Of a DNA stretch of 39,276 bases, positions 24,050-31,141 are shown piece after piece. Source of the stretch: Actinomycetes bacterium (GTDB lineage Bacteria > Actinomycetota > Acidimicrobiia > Acidimicrobiales > Microtrichaceae); contig JAEYSR010000088.1 in NCBI GenBank assembly GCA_023434535.1, forward strand, positions 1 to 39,276. The letters are read 5' to 3'. Both the position numbers and the translations under genes were made by a program. How positions within the stretch are numbered: the first letter of the stretch is position 1; every line of letters starts with the position of its first letter. Under the pieces are notes generated by a model, which saw only the letters and a list, made by a program, of their open reading frames with translations, had not been told where the DNA came from and made no database searches.

Positions 24050-25230
24050 CAGCGGTGGCGGCGCGTCGGCTTGAGCGTGACCGGCGAGGGCACCGGGACG
24101 CCCGGGCGGGAGTGGTCGGCCGACGGGACCGGGATCACGCCGTTGGCCCGGTCCTGGACCGCTGCCAGCAGCGGCTCGGCGTGGCCGTGCACGCACTCGG
24201 GGTCGGGATCGGTCAGCTCGAGGCCGACGAAGAACTTCGACGCCATGCACCCGCCCTGACAGGCGTCGTAGCTGCCGCAGCTGACGCAGGCCCCCGGGTT
24301 CTCGGGCTCGCGCAGCGAGGTGAAGAGGTCCGACTCCCGCCACACCCGGGTGAACCCGCCGGCGTCGCGGACGTTGCCGGCGAGGAACTCGTCGTGGATG
24401 ACGAAGGGGCAGGCGTACACGTCGCCCACCGGGTCGATCAGGCACACCACCCGGCCGGCGCCGCAGAGGTTCAGACCCGGGAGCGGATCGCCCAGCGCGG
24501 AGAGGTGGAAGAACGAGTCGCCGGTCAGGACGTCGTCGCGCCCGAGCAGCCAGCGGTAGAGCGCGCGCTGGTCGTCCTGGGTCGGGTGGAGCTCGTCCCA
24601 GGAGTCGACGCCCCGCCCCGACGGTCGCAGCCGGGTGACGCGCAGCTGGGCGCCGTACTCGTCCGCGATCGCCTTGAACTCGTCGAGCTGACCGACGTTG
24701 TGGCGCGTGGCGACGATGCTGATCTTGAACGCGCCGAACCCGGCGTCGCGGAGGTTGTCCATGGCCTGCCGCGCCGCGGCGAACGAGCCCGATCCGCGGA
24801 CCAGGTCGTTCACGTCGGCATCCGCGCCGTCGATCGAGATCTGGATGTCCAGGTAGTCCATCGACGCGAGCCGCTCGGCAGCCGCTCGATCGATGAACGT
24901 GCCGTTGGTCGAGAACTTCACCCCGACGTCGTGCGCCGCCGCGTACTCGAGGATCTCGAAGAAGTCCGACCGGAGCATCGGCTCGCCGCCACCGATGTTC
25001 ACGTAGAACACCTTGAGGCGCTGGAGCTCGTCGATGACCGCGAAGCACTCCTCGGTCGACAGCTCACGGGGATCGCGACGGCCGGAGCTGGAGAGGCAGT
25101 GCACACAGCTCAGGTTGCAGGCGTAGGTGAGCTCCCAGGTCAGGCAGATCGGGGCGTCGAGACCCTCCTTGAACTCCTCCACGAGCGACCGCGTCGCGGC
25201 GGCTGGCTGGATCGTCAGCTCGGGCGGCAC
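24049..25230 (-). CDS. mftC: Mycofactocin radical SAM maturase MftC
   Basis: This 393-residue radical SAM protein from GTG 25230 overlaps mftB by 16 bases. The SAM cluster motif is Cys38-x3-Cys42-x2-Cys45 in LTYACNLSCVHC, followed by GGGEPML and FSTNGTFI. The C-terminal SPASM region has LCGAGRVVCLIDPVGDVYACPF and CVSCGSYDACQGGCM, enough Cys for two auxiliary clusters. MftC decarboxylates the C-terminal Tyr of MftA and then forms the Val-Tyr carbon-carbon bond. Length and context with mftA and mftB leave little doubt. Confidence 0.95.
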   Translation of the reverse strand: MPPELTIQPAAATRSLVEEFKEGLDAPICLTWELTYACNLSCVHCLSSSGRRDPRELSTEECFAVIDELQRLKVFYVNIGGGEPMLRSDFFEILEYAAAHDVGVKFSTNGTFIDRAAAERLASMDYLDIQISIDGADADVNDLVRGSGSFAAARQAMDNLRDAGFGAFKISIVATRHNVGQLDEFKAIADEYGAQLRVTRLRPSGRGVDSWDELHPTQDDQRALYRWLLGRDDVLTGDSFFHLSALGDPLPGLNLCGAGRVVCLIDPVGDVYACPFVIHDEFLAGNVRDAGGFTRVWRESDLFTSLREPENPGACVSCGSYDACQGGCMASKFFVGLELTDPDPECVHGHAEPLLAAVQDRANGVIPVPSADHSRPGVPVPSPVTLKPTRRHR

Positions 25231-25571
25231 AGGACCTCCGGGGTCTCTTCCAGGGTGGACGGCTCCAGGGTGGACGGCGCCGGCTCGCTCGATGACACCG
25301 ACCGCTGCGACGACCGGAGCATGTCCGACGACAGCAGCGTCCCGAGCGCAGTGAGGAACGCACCGCGCCGAGCGGGTGCCACGTCGGCCCGGTCCAGCGC
25401 CTCGCCGACCGTCCGGGTGCCGTCGAGCGACTCGACCACCCTCACCAGGTCGGGGTGCTTCAGGAACGACAGCTTGCGCGTGTCGAAGCTGTAGGCGAGC
25501 GCGCCGAACCGCTCGGGGCGGAGCGACACGCTGGGGTGCAGCTCCAGGCGGTCGTCCGGCGCGACGGTCAC
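25215..25571 (-). CDS. mftB: Mycofactocin precursor-binding protein MftB
   Basis: This 118-residue protein from GTG 25571 has the RRE-type peptide-binding core typical of MftB: HPSVSLRPERFGALAYSFD, TRKLSFLKHPDLVRVVESLDG and EALDRADV. MftB holds the MftA leader and delivers it to MftC. The gene lies 52 bases after mftA and overlaps mftC. The C-terminal 35 residues are a low-complexity tail (SSSEPAPSTLEPSTLEETP), partly produced by a 15-base tandem duplication at 25249-25278. Confidence 0.92.
   Translation of the reverse strand: MTVAPDDRLELHPSVSLRPERFGALAYSFDTRKLSFLKHPDLVRVVESLDGTRTVGEALDRADVAPARRGAFLTALGTLLSSDMLRSSQRSVSSSEPAPSTLEPSTLEETPEVLCRPS
25249..25278. repeat. 15-bp tandem duplication in mftB 3' end
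   Basis: TCCAGGGTGGACGGC is present twice in a row (25249-25263, 25264-25278). It encodes the repeated STLEP units in the MftB tail just before the mftC start. Confidence 0.85.
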
Positions 25572-25623
25572 GGGAGGTCGTGCAGCAGGATCGGTCGTGC
25601 GACGGAGTCGGTCGGGCGGCGGA

Positions 25624-25779
25624 TCAGTAGACGCCGCACATGCCGTCGATGGAGACCTCCTCGACGAGGAGCTCCTCGGTGACGAGCGGGGCCTCGGCCA
25701 GCTGCACGTCGTCGGTCACGAGCGCGTCGTCGGCGTCGGTGATCTCGCTGTCGTTGAGCGTCTGGGTGTCGATCGACAT
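25624..25779 (-). CDS. mftA: Mycofactocin precursor peptide MftA
   Basis: This 51-residue peptide starts at ATG 25779, preceded by GGAGG eight bases upstream. The leader is very acidic (Asp/Glu rich). The C-terminus is SIDGMCGVY followed directly by TGA. IDGxCGVY is the invariant MftA core, whose final Val-Tyr becomes mycofactocin after MftC and MftE act. mftB and mftC follow on the same strand. A strong Shine-Dalgarno and its place as first gene fit the high expression a precursor peptide needs. Confidence 0.96.
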   Translation of the reverse strand: MSIDTQTLNDSEITDADDALVTDDVQLAEAPLVTEELLVEEVSIDGMCGVY

Positions 25780-25969
25780 CGGGCAGCCTCCATCGGGGGG
25801 ACGGTCGACAGGATGGTACCGGCCCCGGCGCGCCGCTCCCGCCGCGGGTCGGGAACGGCCGACCCGACGTGCCCCGATCGCGGCGAACGCGGTGGCGATC
25901 CGCGGGGATAGAGTCGCCGCGATCGACCGCAGGGACTGTCGACCCGCGGCGGAACAGGGGGACAACCGA
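25780..25969. promoter_or_regulatory. Divergent mftA / alcohol dehydrogenase control region
   Basis: These 190 bases separate mftA (minus) from the NDMA-type ADH (plus). Two inverted repeats stand out. CGGGTCGG (25845-25852) pairs with CCGACCCG (25859-25866) over a 6-base spacer. CGATCGCGGCG (25875-25885) pairs with CGCCGCGATCG (25915-25925). A TAGAGT-like -10 box for the ADH lies near 25910. No mftR-type regulator gene adjoins. Operator function is inferred. Confidence 0.5.
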
Positions 25970-27097
25970 ATGCCGACCACCACGCGTGCCGCCGTCCTGT
26001 GGGGCCACCACGAGGACTGGAAGATCGAGGACGTCGTCCTCGACGACCCGGGTCCGGGCGAGGTCCTGGTGCGGACCGCCTACGCCGGGATGTGCCACTC
26101 CGACGAGCACGTGGTGCAGGGCGACATGCTCATCCCCCACTTCCCGTTCATCGGCGGCCACGAGGGCTCGGGCATCGTCGAGCAGGTCGGCGCCGGCGTC
26201 ACCACCGTCGCTCCCGGTGACCACGTGGCCATGTCGTTCGTCCCCAGCTGCGGTCGCTGCAAGTGGTGCTCGACCGGTCGCCAGTACCTGTGCGACCTCG
26301 GCGCCAAGCTGTTCGACAACCAGATGATCACCCGTGAGCCCGGCGACGTGTCCCACCGCATCGGCGACGCCGAGGCCGCCCGCTTCGCCCAGGTCGGCAC
26401 CTTCTCCGAGCACCTCCTCGTCAGCCAGGACTCCCTGGTCAAGGTCGAGCAGGACCTCCCCCTCGACGTCGCCGCCCTCGTGTCCTGCGGCGTCGCCACC
26501 GGCTGGGGCTCCGCGGTGCACCGTGCCGACGTGAAGCCCGGCGACACCGTCGCGGTGATCGGCGTCGGCGGCGTCGGCATCAACGCCGTCCAGGGCGCCC
26601 GCATGGCCGGCGCCAAGCGCGTGATCGCGATCGACCCGGTCGAGTTCAAGCGCGAGAAGGCCATGGAGATGGGCGCCACCCACACCTACTCCTCCATCGA
26701 GGAGGCGCAGCTGGCCGTCCCCGACCTCACCTGGGGCGACATGTGCGACTCGGTGATCCTCGTGCCGGGCGTGGTCACGGGCGAGATGATCGAGCCGGCG
26801 CTGAGCCTGACGTCCAAGGGCGGCACGCTGGTGGTCACCGCCATCGGCAACATGCTGCAGACCGACGCGGCGCTGAACCTCTTCATGTTCTCGATGATGA
26901 ACAAGGAGATCAAGGGAACCATCTTCGGCTCGGGCAACCCGCGCGCCGACATCCCTGCGCTCCTCTCCATGTACCGGGAGGGCGAGCTCAAGCTCGACGA
27001 GCTCATCACCAACCGCTACCGGCTCGACGACGTGAACCAGGGCTACCAGGACCTCCGGGACGGCAAGAACATCCGCGGGGTCATCGACTTCACGTGA
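25970..27097 (+). CDS. NDMA-type, mycofactocin-dependent alcohol dehydrogenase
   Basis: This 375-residue zinc alcohol dehydrogenase begins TTTRAAVLWGHHEDWKIEDV, a start typical of the NDMA-dependent group. Catalytic zinc ligands are Cys42, His64 with Glu65, and Cys173. The structural zinc Cys are 94, 97, 100 and 108. The Rossmann motif GVGGVG lies at 198-203. Enzymes of this group hold NAD(H) so tightly that it is recycled in place by mycofactocin (or the artificial acceptor NDMA). Divergence from mftA over 190 bases fits. Its stop overlaps the MoxR start as GTGA, so it heads a three-gene operon. Confidence 0.93.
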   Translation: MPTTTRAAVLWGHHEDWKIEDVVLDDPGPGEVLVRTAYAGMCHSDEHVVQGDMLIPHFPFIGGHEGSGIVEQVGAGVTTVAPGDHVAMSFVPSCGRCKWCSTGRQYLCDLGAKLFDNQMITREPGDVSHRIGDAEAARFAQVGTFSEHLLVSQDSLVKVEQDLPLDVAALVSCGVATGWGSAVHRADVKPGDTVAVIGVGGVGINAVQGARMAGAKRVIAIDPVEFKREKAMEMGATHTYSSIEEAQLAVPDLTWGDMCDSVILVPGVVTGEMIEPALSLTSKGGTLVVTAIGNMLQTDAALNLFMFSMMNKEIKGTIFGSGNPRADIPALLSMYREGELKLDELITNRYRLDDVNQGYQDLRDGKNIRGVIDFT

Positions 27098-28068
27098 CGG
27101 ACCAGCCCGCTGCTCCGCCGGGTCCGTCGACCGGGCCCGATCTGCTGCGCCGCCTCACGACCAGGGTCGTGGGGCGGCGTCGCGAGCTGGAGGCTGTCGT
27201 CGCGGCGCTCGCGGCGGACCGCCACCTCCTGCTCGAAGGTCCGCCGGGGACCGGCAAGTCCACCGTGCTGCGCGCCGTGGCCGAGGAGTCGGGCCAGGGC
27301 TTCGAGTTCGTCGAGGGCAACGCCGAGCTCACGCCGGCACGCCTGGTCGGCACGTTCGACCCCGCCGCCGTCCTGAGCGAGGGCTACTCCCCCGACGTGT
27401 TCGTCGACGGCCCGCTCGTGAGCGCGCTGCGTGACGGATCGCTCCTGTACGTCGAGGAGATCAACCGCATCCCCGAGGAGACGCTCAACGTCCTGATCAC
27501 GGTGATGAGCGAGGGCGAGCTGCACGTGCCGCGGCTCGGCCACGTGGTCGCCGCACCGGGGTTCCGGCTGGTGGCGGCCATGAACCCGTTCGACGCCGTC
27601 GGCACGGCGCGGATCGCCTCGGCGGTCTACGACCGGGTGTGCCGGCTGTCGATGGGCTACCAGGGTCTCGACGAGGAGGCGCTGATCGTGGCGTCCGCCG
27701 CGCCGGAGGCCGCCCGGGCCTTCGCTCCCGGCGGAGTGCTCGCCGCGGTGGCGATGGTCCGCGACAGCCGTGACCACCCGGATCTCCGCACCGGCTCGTC
27801 GGTCCGGGGCGCCATCGACTTCGTCCTGGTCTCCGGCGAGCTGGCCGCGCTGCGGTCCGTGGAGGTTCTCGACCCCGGCGTCACGCTCGACGCCGCGATG
27901 CTGGCGCTGTCCGGGCGCATCCGGCTCCGTGAGGGCACCTCGCGGACCGCAGAGGACGTCGTGTCCGAGCTCTGGGCCCGGCACTTCGCCCCGGCGGAGG
28001 ACGACCTGGGCAGCGGTTCCGACGGCGACGAGCCCGGCGGCCGGGGCGGGGATCCGGGAAAAGCCTGA
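27094..28068 (+). CDS. MoxR-family AAA+ ATPase
   Basis: This 324-residue MoxR/CoxD-like ATPase from GTG 27094 has Walker A GPPGTGKST (about residues 49-57), Walker B LLYVEEINRIPEE (about 116-128), and FRLVAAMNPFDAVGTARI with the sensor Asn. A C-terminal helical lid follows, then an acidic Gly-rich tail. MoxR ATPases work with VWA proteins to load metals into, or remodel, partner enzymes. Here the partner VWA gene follows directly and the ADH precedes with a 4-base overlap, so the ADH is the likely client. Confidence 0.9.
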   Translation: MTDQPAAPPGPSTGPDLLRRLTTRVVGRRRELEAVVAALAADRHLLLEGPPGTGKSTVLRAVAEESGQGFEFVEGNAELTPARLVGTFDPAAVLSEGYSPDVFVDGPLVSALRDGSLLYVEEINRIPEETLNVLITVMSEGELHVPRLGHVVAAPGFRLVAAMNPFDAVGTARIASAVYDRVCRLSMGYQGLDEEALIVASAAPEAARAFAPGGVLAAVAMVRDSRDHPDLRTGSSVRGAIDFVLVSGELAALRSVEVLDPGVTLDAAMLALSGRIRLREGTSRTAEDVVSELWARHFAPAEDDLGSGSDGDEPGGRGGDPGKA

Positions 28069-29030
28069 CCCCGCCGCCCGGTGGGGGCCGGGACGGCGAC
28101 GAGGACGACGTCAAGGAGGGCGACGACGCCCGCGAGGCCGTCGCCGACGCGGGGCGCCGCACCTCCTCCCGACGGGACCTCGCACGCCACCCGAGCTTCG
28201 AGGACGTGTCGCCCGAGGTCGGCGTGCTGGACCCCGAGGCCCTGGCCGAGGCGCTCGACGCCTCGCCCGACGAGACACTGGCCATGCTGGCCGACCTGAC
28301 GGGAGCCACCGACGAGCGTCTGCGGGCCCTGGCCCGACAGATGGCCGGGCGGATCATGGTCGACCTCGGCCGCATCGGCCCGGAGCGCCGGAGGGGCGTC
28401 GGGCGGCTGCGGCGGGTGCCCCTCCGGGAGGCGGACGGCGACGTCGACCTCGACGCGTCGCTGGACGCGATCGCCGCGGTGCGGTCCGGGACGGCCACCG
28501 GCACCGACGACCTGCGGGTCCAGGCCTGGCAGCGACCGGCGACGGCCGTCTGCCTGCTCGTGGACCGCTCCGGCTCGATGGCCGGCGACCGGCTCGCCGC
28601 GGCTGCGGTCGCCGCGAGCTCCGTGATGTTCCGCGCCCCGCTCGACTGCTCGGTCGTGGCCTTCGCCGAGGACGCGGTCGTCGTGAAGTCCCAGGACGAG
28701 GTGCGGTCCCCCGACGAGGTGGTCGCCGACCTGCTGCGCCTGCGCGGCTTCGGCGTCACCGACCTGGGTCAGGCGCTGCGGGTGGCCACCGCGCAGCTGG
28801 CGCGCTCGACCGCGGGTCGACGGATCACGCTCCTCATGTCCGACTGCCGCGCCACGACCGGGGGCGACCCCCTGCCGCACGCCGCCGGCACCCACGAGCT
28901 CGCCGTCCTGGCGCCGGCCGGCGACACCGCGGACGCGGAGGCCCTGGCCGACGCCCTCGGGGCGCGCTGGACGGAGCTGGCGGGACCCACCTCGGTCCCC
29001 GACGCGATCTCGGCGGTCCTCCTCGGCTGA
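28065..29030 (+). CDS. VWA-domain protein, MoxR partner
   Basis: The conserved sequence starts well upstream of the first GTG (28206): RRDLARHPSFEDVSPEVGVLD reads in frame from before it. The only plausible early start is CTG 28065, which overlaps the MoxR stop as CTGA, giving 321 residues. The N-terminus is acidic. A helical middle (DLTGATDERLRALARQMAGRI) precedes the VWA domain with an intact MIDAS motif DRSGSM (about residue 169), and TLLMSDC later. Such CoxE-like proteins act with MoxR ATPases. The start codon is uncertain; GTG 28206 is the alternative. Confidence 0.82.
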   Translation: MTPPPGGGRDGDEDDVKEGDDAREAVADAGRRTSSRRDLARHPSFEDVSPEVGVLDPEALAEALDASPDETLAMLADLTGATDERLRALARQMAGRIMVDLGRIGPERRRGVGRLRRVPLREADGDVDLDASLDAIAAVRSGTATGTDDLRVQAWQRPATAVCLLVDRSGSMAGDRLAAAAVAASSVMFRAPLDCSVVAFAEDAVVVKSQDEVRSPDEVVADLLRLRGFGVTDLGQALRVATAQLARSTAGRRITLLMSDCRATTGGDPLPHAAGTHELAVLAPAGDTADAEALADALGARWTELAGPTSVPDAISAVLLG

Positions 29031-29044
29031 ACGCGCGCGCTCCG

Positions 29045-29093
29045 CGAACTCGGGGGAATCCGATCAACCACTCGACGAATTCCCCCGAGTTCG
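29045..29093. terminator. Bidirectional hairpin between convergent VWA and acyl-CoA synthetase genes
   Basis: Arms 29045-29059 and 29079-29093 are perfect 15-base complements with a 19-base loop. The gap between the convergent stops (29030 and 29107) contains little else. Confidence 0.75.
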
Positions 29094-29106
29094 GTCGGCA
29101 GGTCAG

Positions 29107-30720
29107 TCAGGCCTCGTCGAGGTAGCTGTCGGCGAGCTCGCGGAGGTCCTTCTTGGAGACCTTGCCGAGCTCGGCGGTCGGGAACTCGTCGACCCAGTAG
29201 ACGGCGCGGGGCACCTTGAAGTCGGCCAGGTTGGCCTTGCAGTGCTCGATGATGGTTGCGGCGGCGGCGTCGGTGTCCAGGTTCGGGTCGCCCTTGATGG
29301 CGAACGCCACCGGGACCATGTCGAGGCGCTTGTCCGACTGCGCGACCACGGCGATGTCGGCGATCGGCTGACCGGCGGCGCGGATGGCGTCCTCGACCTC
29401 GCGGGCCGACACGTTCTCTCCGCCGACCTTCAGCGCGTCCTTGTCGCGGTCGCAGTAGCGGATGTTGCCGTCCTCGAGGAGCATCACGATGTCGCCGGTG
29501 CGGGCCCAGCCGTCGGCGGTGAAGAACTTCTCGTTGGCCTCGTCGTTGTGGAAGTACTCGAGGCAGACGGTGACGCCACGGATGCCGCGGATCCACAGCT
29601 CGCCCATCTCGCCGACCTGTGCGAGGTCGCCGTCCTCCTTGACGATGAGCATCTCGTAGCCCGGCGACACCTTGCCCATGGCCAGCTCCGGGTAGTTCTC
29701 CCACGGGTTGGAGTGGATGCAGTGGGTGACGAGCTCGGTCATGCCGTAGGCGGCGATGACCTTCATGTTCATCATCTGGTCGAGCACCGGCATCATCAGA
29801 CCGAACACGCCGACCTTGACCGTGTGGCTCTCGGGGATGCCCTGCTCGAACGCCGTCTGGATGACGAACGGCAGCAGCGAGATGTGGGTCACCGAGTACT
29901 TCTCGATGACGGGCCAGAACTTGCTGGCCGAGAACTTCGGCTGGAGCACGACGGTGCCGCCGACCCCGAGGATCGACCAGATCGCCCAGCTCTGGGTGTT
30001 GACGTGGAAGAACGGCAGCGAGGCCAGGTAGACGTCGTCGGCCTCGAGCTGGATGTTGGTCGGGTTGACCTTGGCGGCCCACAGGGCGTTGGCGTGGGTG
30101 TGGACCACGGCCTTGGGCTTGGACGTGGTGCCCGAGGTGAAGAGGATGCCGGCCGGCAGCAGCGGGTCGCGGTCCCGCGCCGGGATCGTGGCCGGGTCGC
30201 CCGACAGGGAGTCGAAGGTGTCGCGACCGTGAGCGAGCTCCTCGTCGGAGGCGGGGACGCCCGAGTTGTCGTCGGTGACGACGATCCAACCGAGGTCAGG
30301 ACCGGCCTCCGCGACCAGCGACGCGTACTTGGGCTGGGTGATCGCTCCGACGCAGCCGGTGTGGGTGATGAAGTAGTTCACCTCGGCGGCCACGCTGCGG
30401 GTGTTGGTCGTCACGGCCACTGCGCCGAGGCGGGAGCAGGCGTACCAGCCGATGACGGCCTCCGGGCAGTTCTCGGCGTGGATCAGCACCATGTCGCCGA
30501 CACCGACGCCACGTGACGACAGCCCGGCGGCGACCTCCTTGGTGGCCTGGGCGAACTCGGCGTAGGTCCAGCTCTTGGACGGACCGTCCTTGGGCTCCCA
30601 GATCAGGAAGAGCTTCTCGGGCTGGTGCTCGGCCCAGTGGTCGATCAGCCAGGGGATGTCCTGACCCTGGAACTGGTAGGCGGCTGCCTGTGCCGCGTCG
30701 ATGGTCGGTGCGTCGGCCAT
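29107..30720 (-). CDS. Acyl-CoA synthetase (AMP-dependent, FadD/CaiC-like)
   Basis: This 537-residue adenylate-forming enzyme starts at ATG 30720. Motif A1 reads ILFTSGTTSKPKAVVHTH (about residue 170). The A5-like AAYGMTELV, the A7-type GWARTGDI and the hinge/Lys region KVGGENVSAREVEDAI follow, and the C-terminal catalytic Lys is in ELGKVSKKDL. It should activate a carboxylic acid to its CoA thioester with ATP. The sequence resembles the CaiC/long-chain branch rather than acetyl-CoA synthetase, but the substrate cannot be read. A steroid or fatty acid substrate would suit the Ltp operon at 1-4 kb, though the two are 25 kb apart. A palindrome lies 45 bases upstream. Confidence 0.9.
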   Translation of the reverse strand: MADAPTIDAAQAAAYQFQGQDIPWLIDHWAEHQPEKLFLIWEPKDGPSKSWTYAEFAQATKEVAAGLSSRGVGVGDMVLIHAENCPEAVIGWYACSRLGAVAVTTNTRSVAAEVNYFITHTGCVGAITQPKYASLVAEAGPDLGWIVVTDDNSGVPASDEELAHGRDTFDSLSGDPATIPARDRDPLLPAGILFTSGTTSKPKAVVHTHANALWAAKVNPTNIQLEADDVYLASLPFFHVNTQSWAIWSILGVGGTVVLQPKFSASKFWPVIEKYSVTHISLLPFVIQTAFEQGIPESHTVKVGVFGLMMPVLDQMMNMKVIAAYGMTELVTHCIHSNPWENYPELAMGKVSPGYEMLIVKEDGDLAQVGEMGELWIRGIRGVTVCLEYFHNDEANEKFFTADGWARTGDIVMLLEDGNIRYCDRDKDALKVGGENVSAREVEDAIRAAGQPIADIAVVAQSDKRLDMVPVAFAIKGDPNLDTDAAAATIIEHCKANLADFKVPRAVYWVDEFPTAELGKVSKKDLRELADSYLDEA

Positions 30721-31141
30721 TGAAGGCTCCCCCTGTGCGTGCTCGGTCCCGTGCTCTGCGGGACCTGACGATATGTCAGATCCTGCGGATCCGCCGCAGC
30801 GGGTGGTCGTGCGGTGGCCGCCGACGCACTGCTCCCACTTCGGTCGGCTCTCACGTAGACTGCGGAGCGAAGCCCTGTCGCCCGAGACCCGCCCGGTGCA
30901 CGTCTCGGATCCCAGTGGGGCCCCTACCCCCAGACAGCGTCTCGCTCCCGACGGCAGCACCGGGCTCCGGTCGGGCGAGATGACCGACAGCTCCCGCGGC
31001 TCCCCGCTCTGGTGTCGGTGACAGCAGCCGCAGGCTGCAGACGGAGACGTGCCGCCCACCCCGGCGGTCAGCCGTCGTCCATGAACTCGGCTCCTCGACC
31101 GACCGGTCGACGCCACCGGCACAAGGAGTGCCCGACAACCG
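30721..31141. other. 421-bp divergent intergenic region
   Basis: No gene is seen between the acyl-CoA synthetase (minus) and the SNF2-type gene (plus). It holds the palindrome at 30765-30779, a small stem GCAGCC/GGCTGC near 31024-31038, and presumably both promoters. I could not place convincing -35/-10 pairs. Confidence 0.6.
30765..30779. promoter_or_regulatory. Palindromic operator upstream of acyl-CoA synthetase
   Basis: CTGAC (30765-30769) and GTCAG (30775-30779) flank GATAT. The repeat lies 45 bases before the synthetase start, in AT-richer sequence than its surroundings. It is suited to a TetR-type acyl-CoA-responsive repressor, but the regulator is not identified. It does not match the KstR motif. 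Confidence 0.5.

Noticed and set aside
25627..25983. Longer 119-residue version of MftA
   Set aside because: The upstream part is Arg/Ala-rich, has no MftA-like sequence and would extend through the control region and past the ADH start. ATG 25779 has a good GGAGG and normal MftA length.
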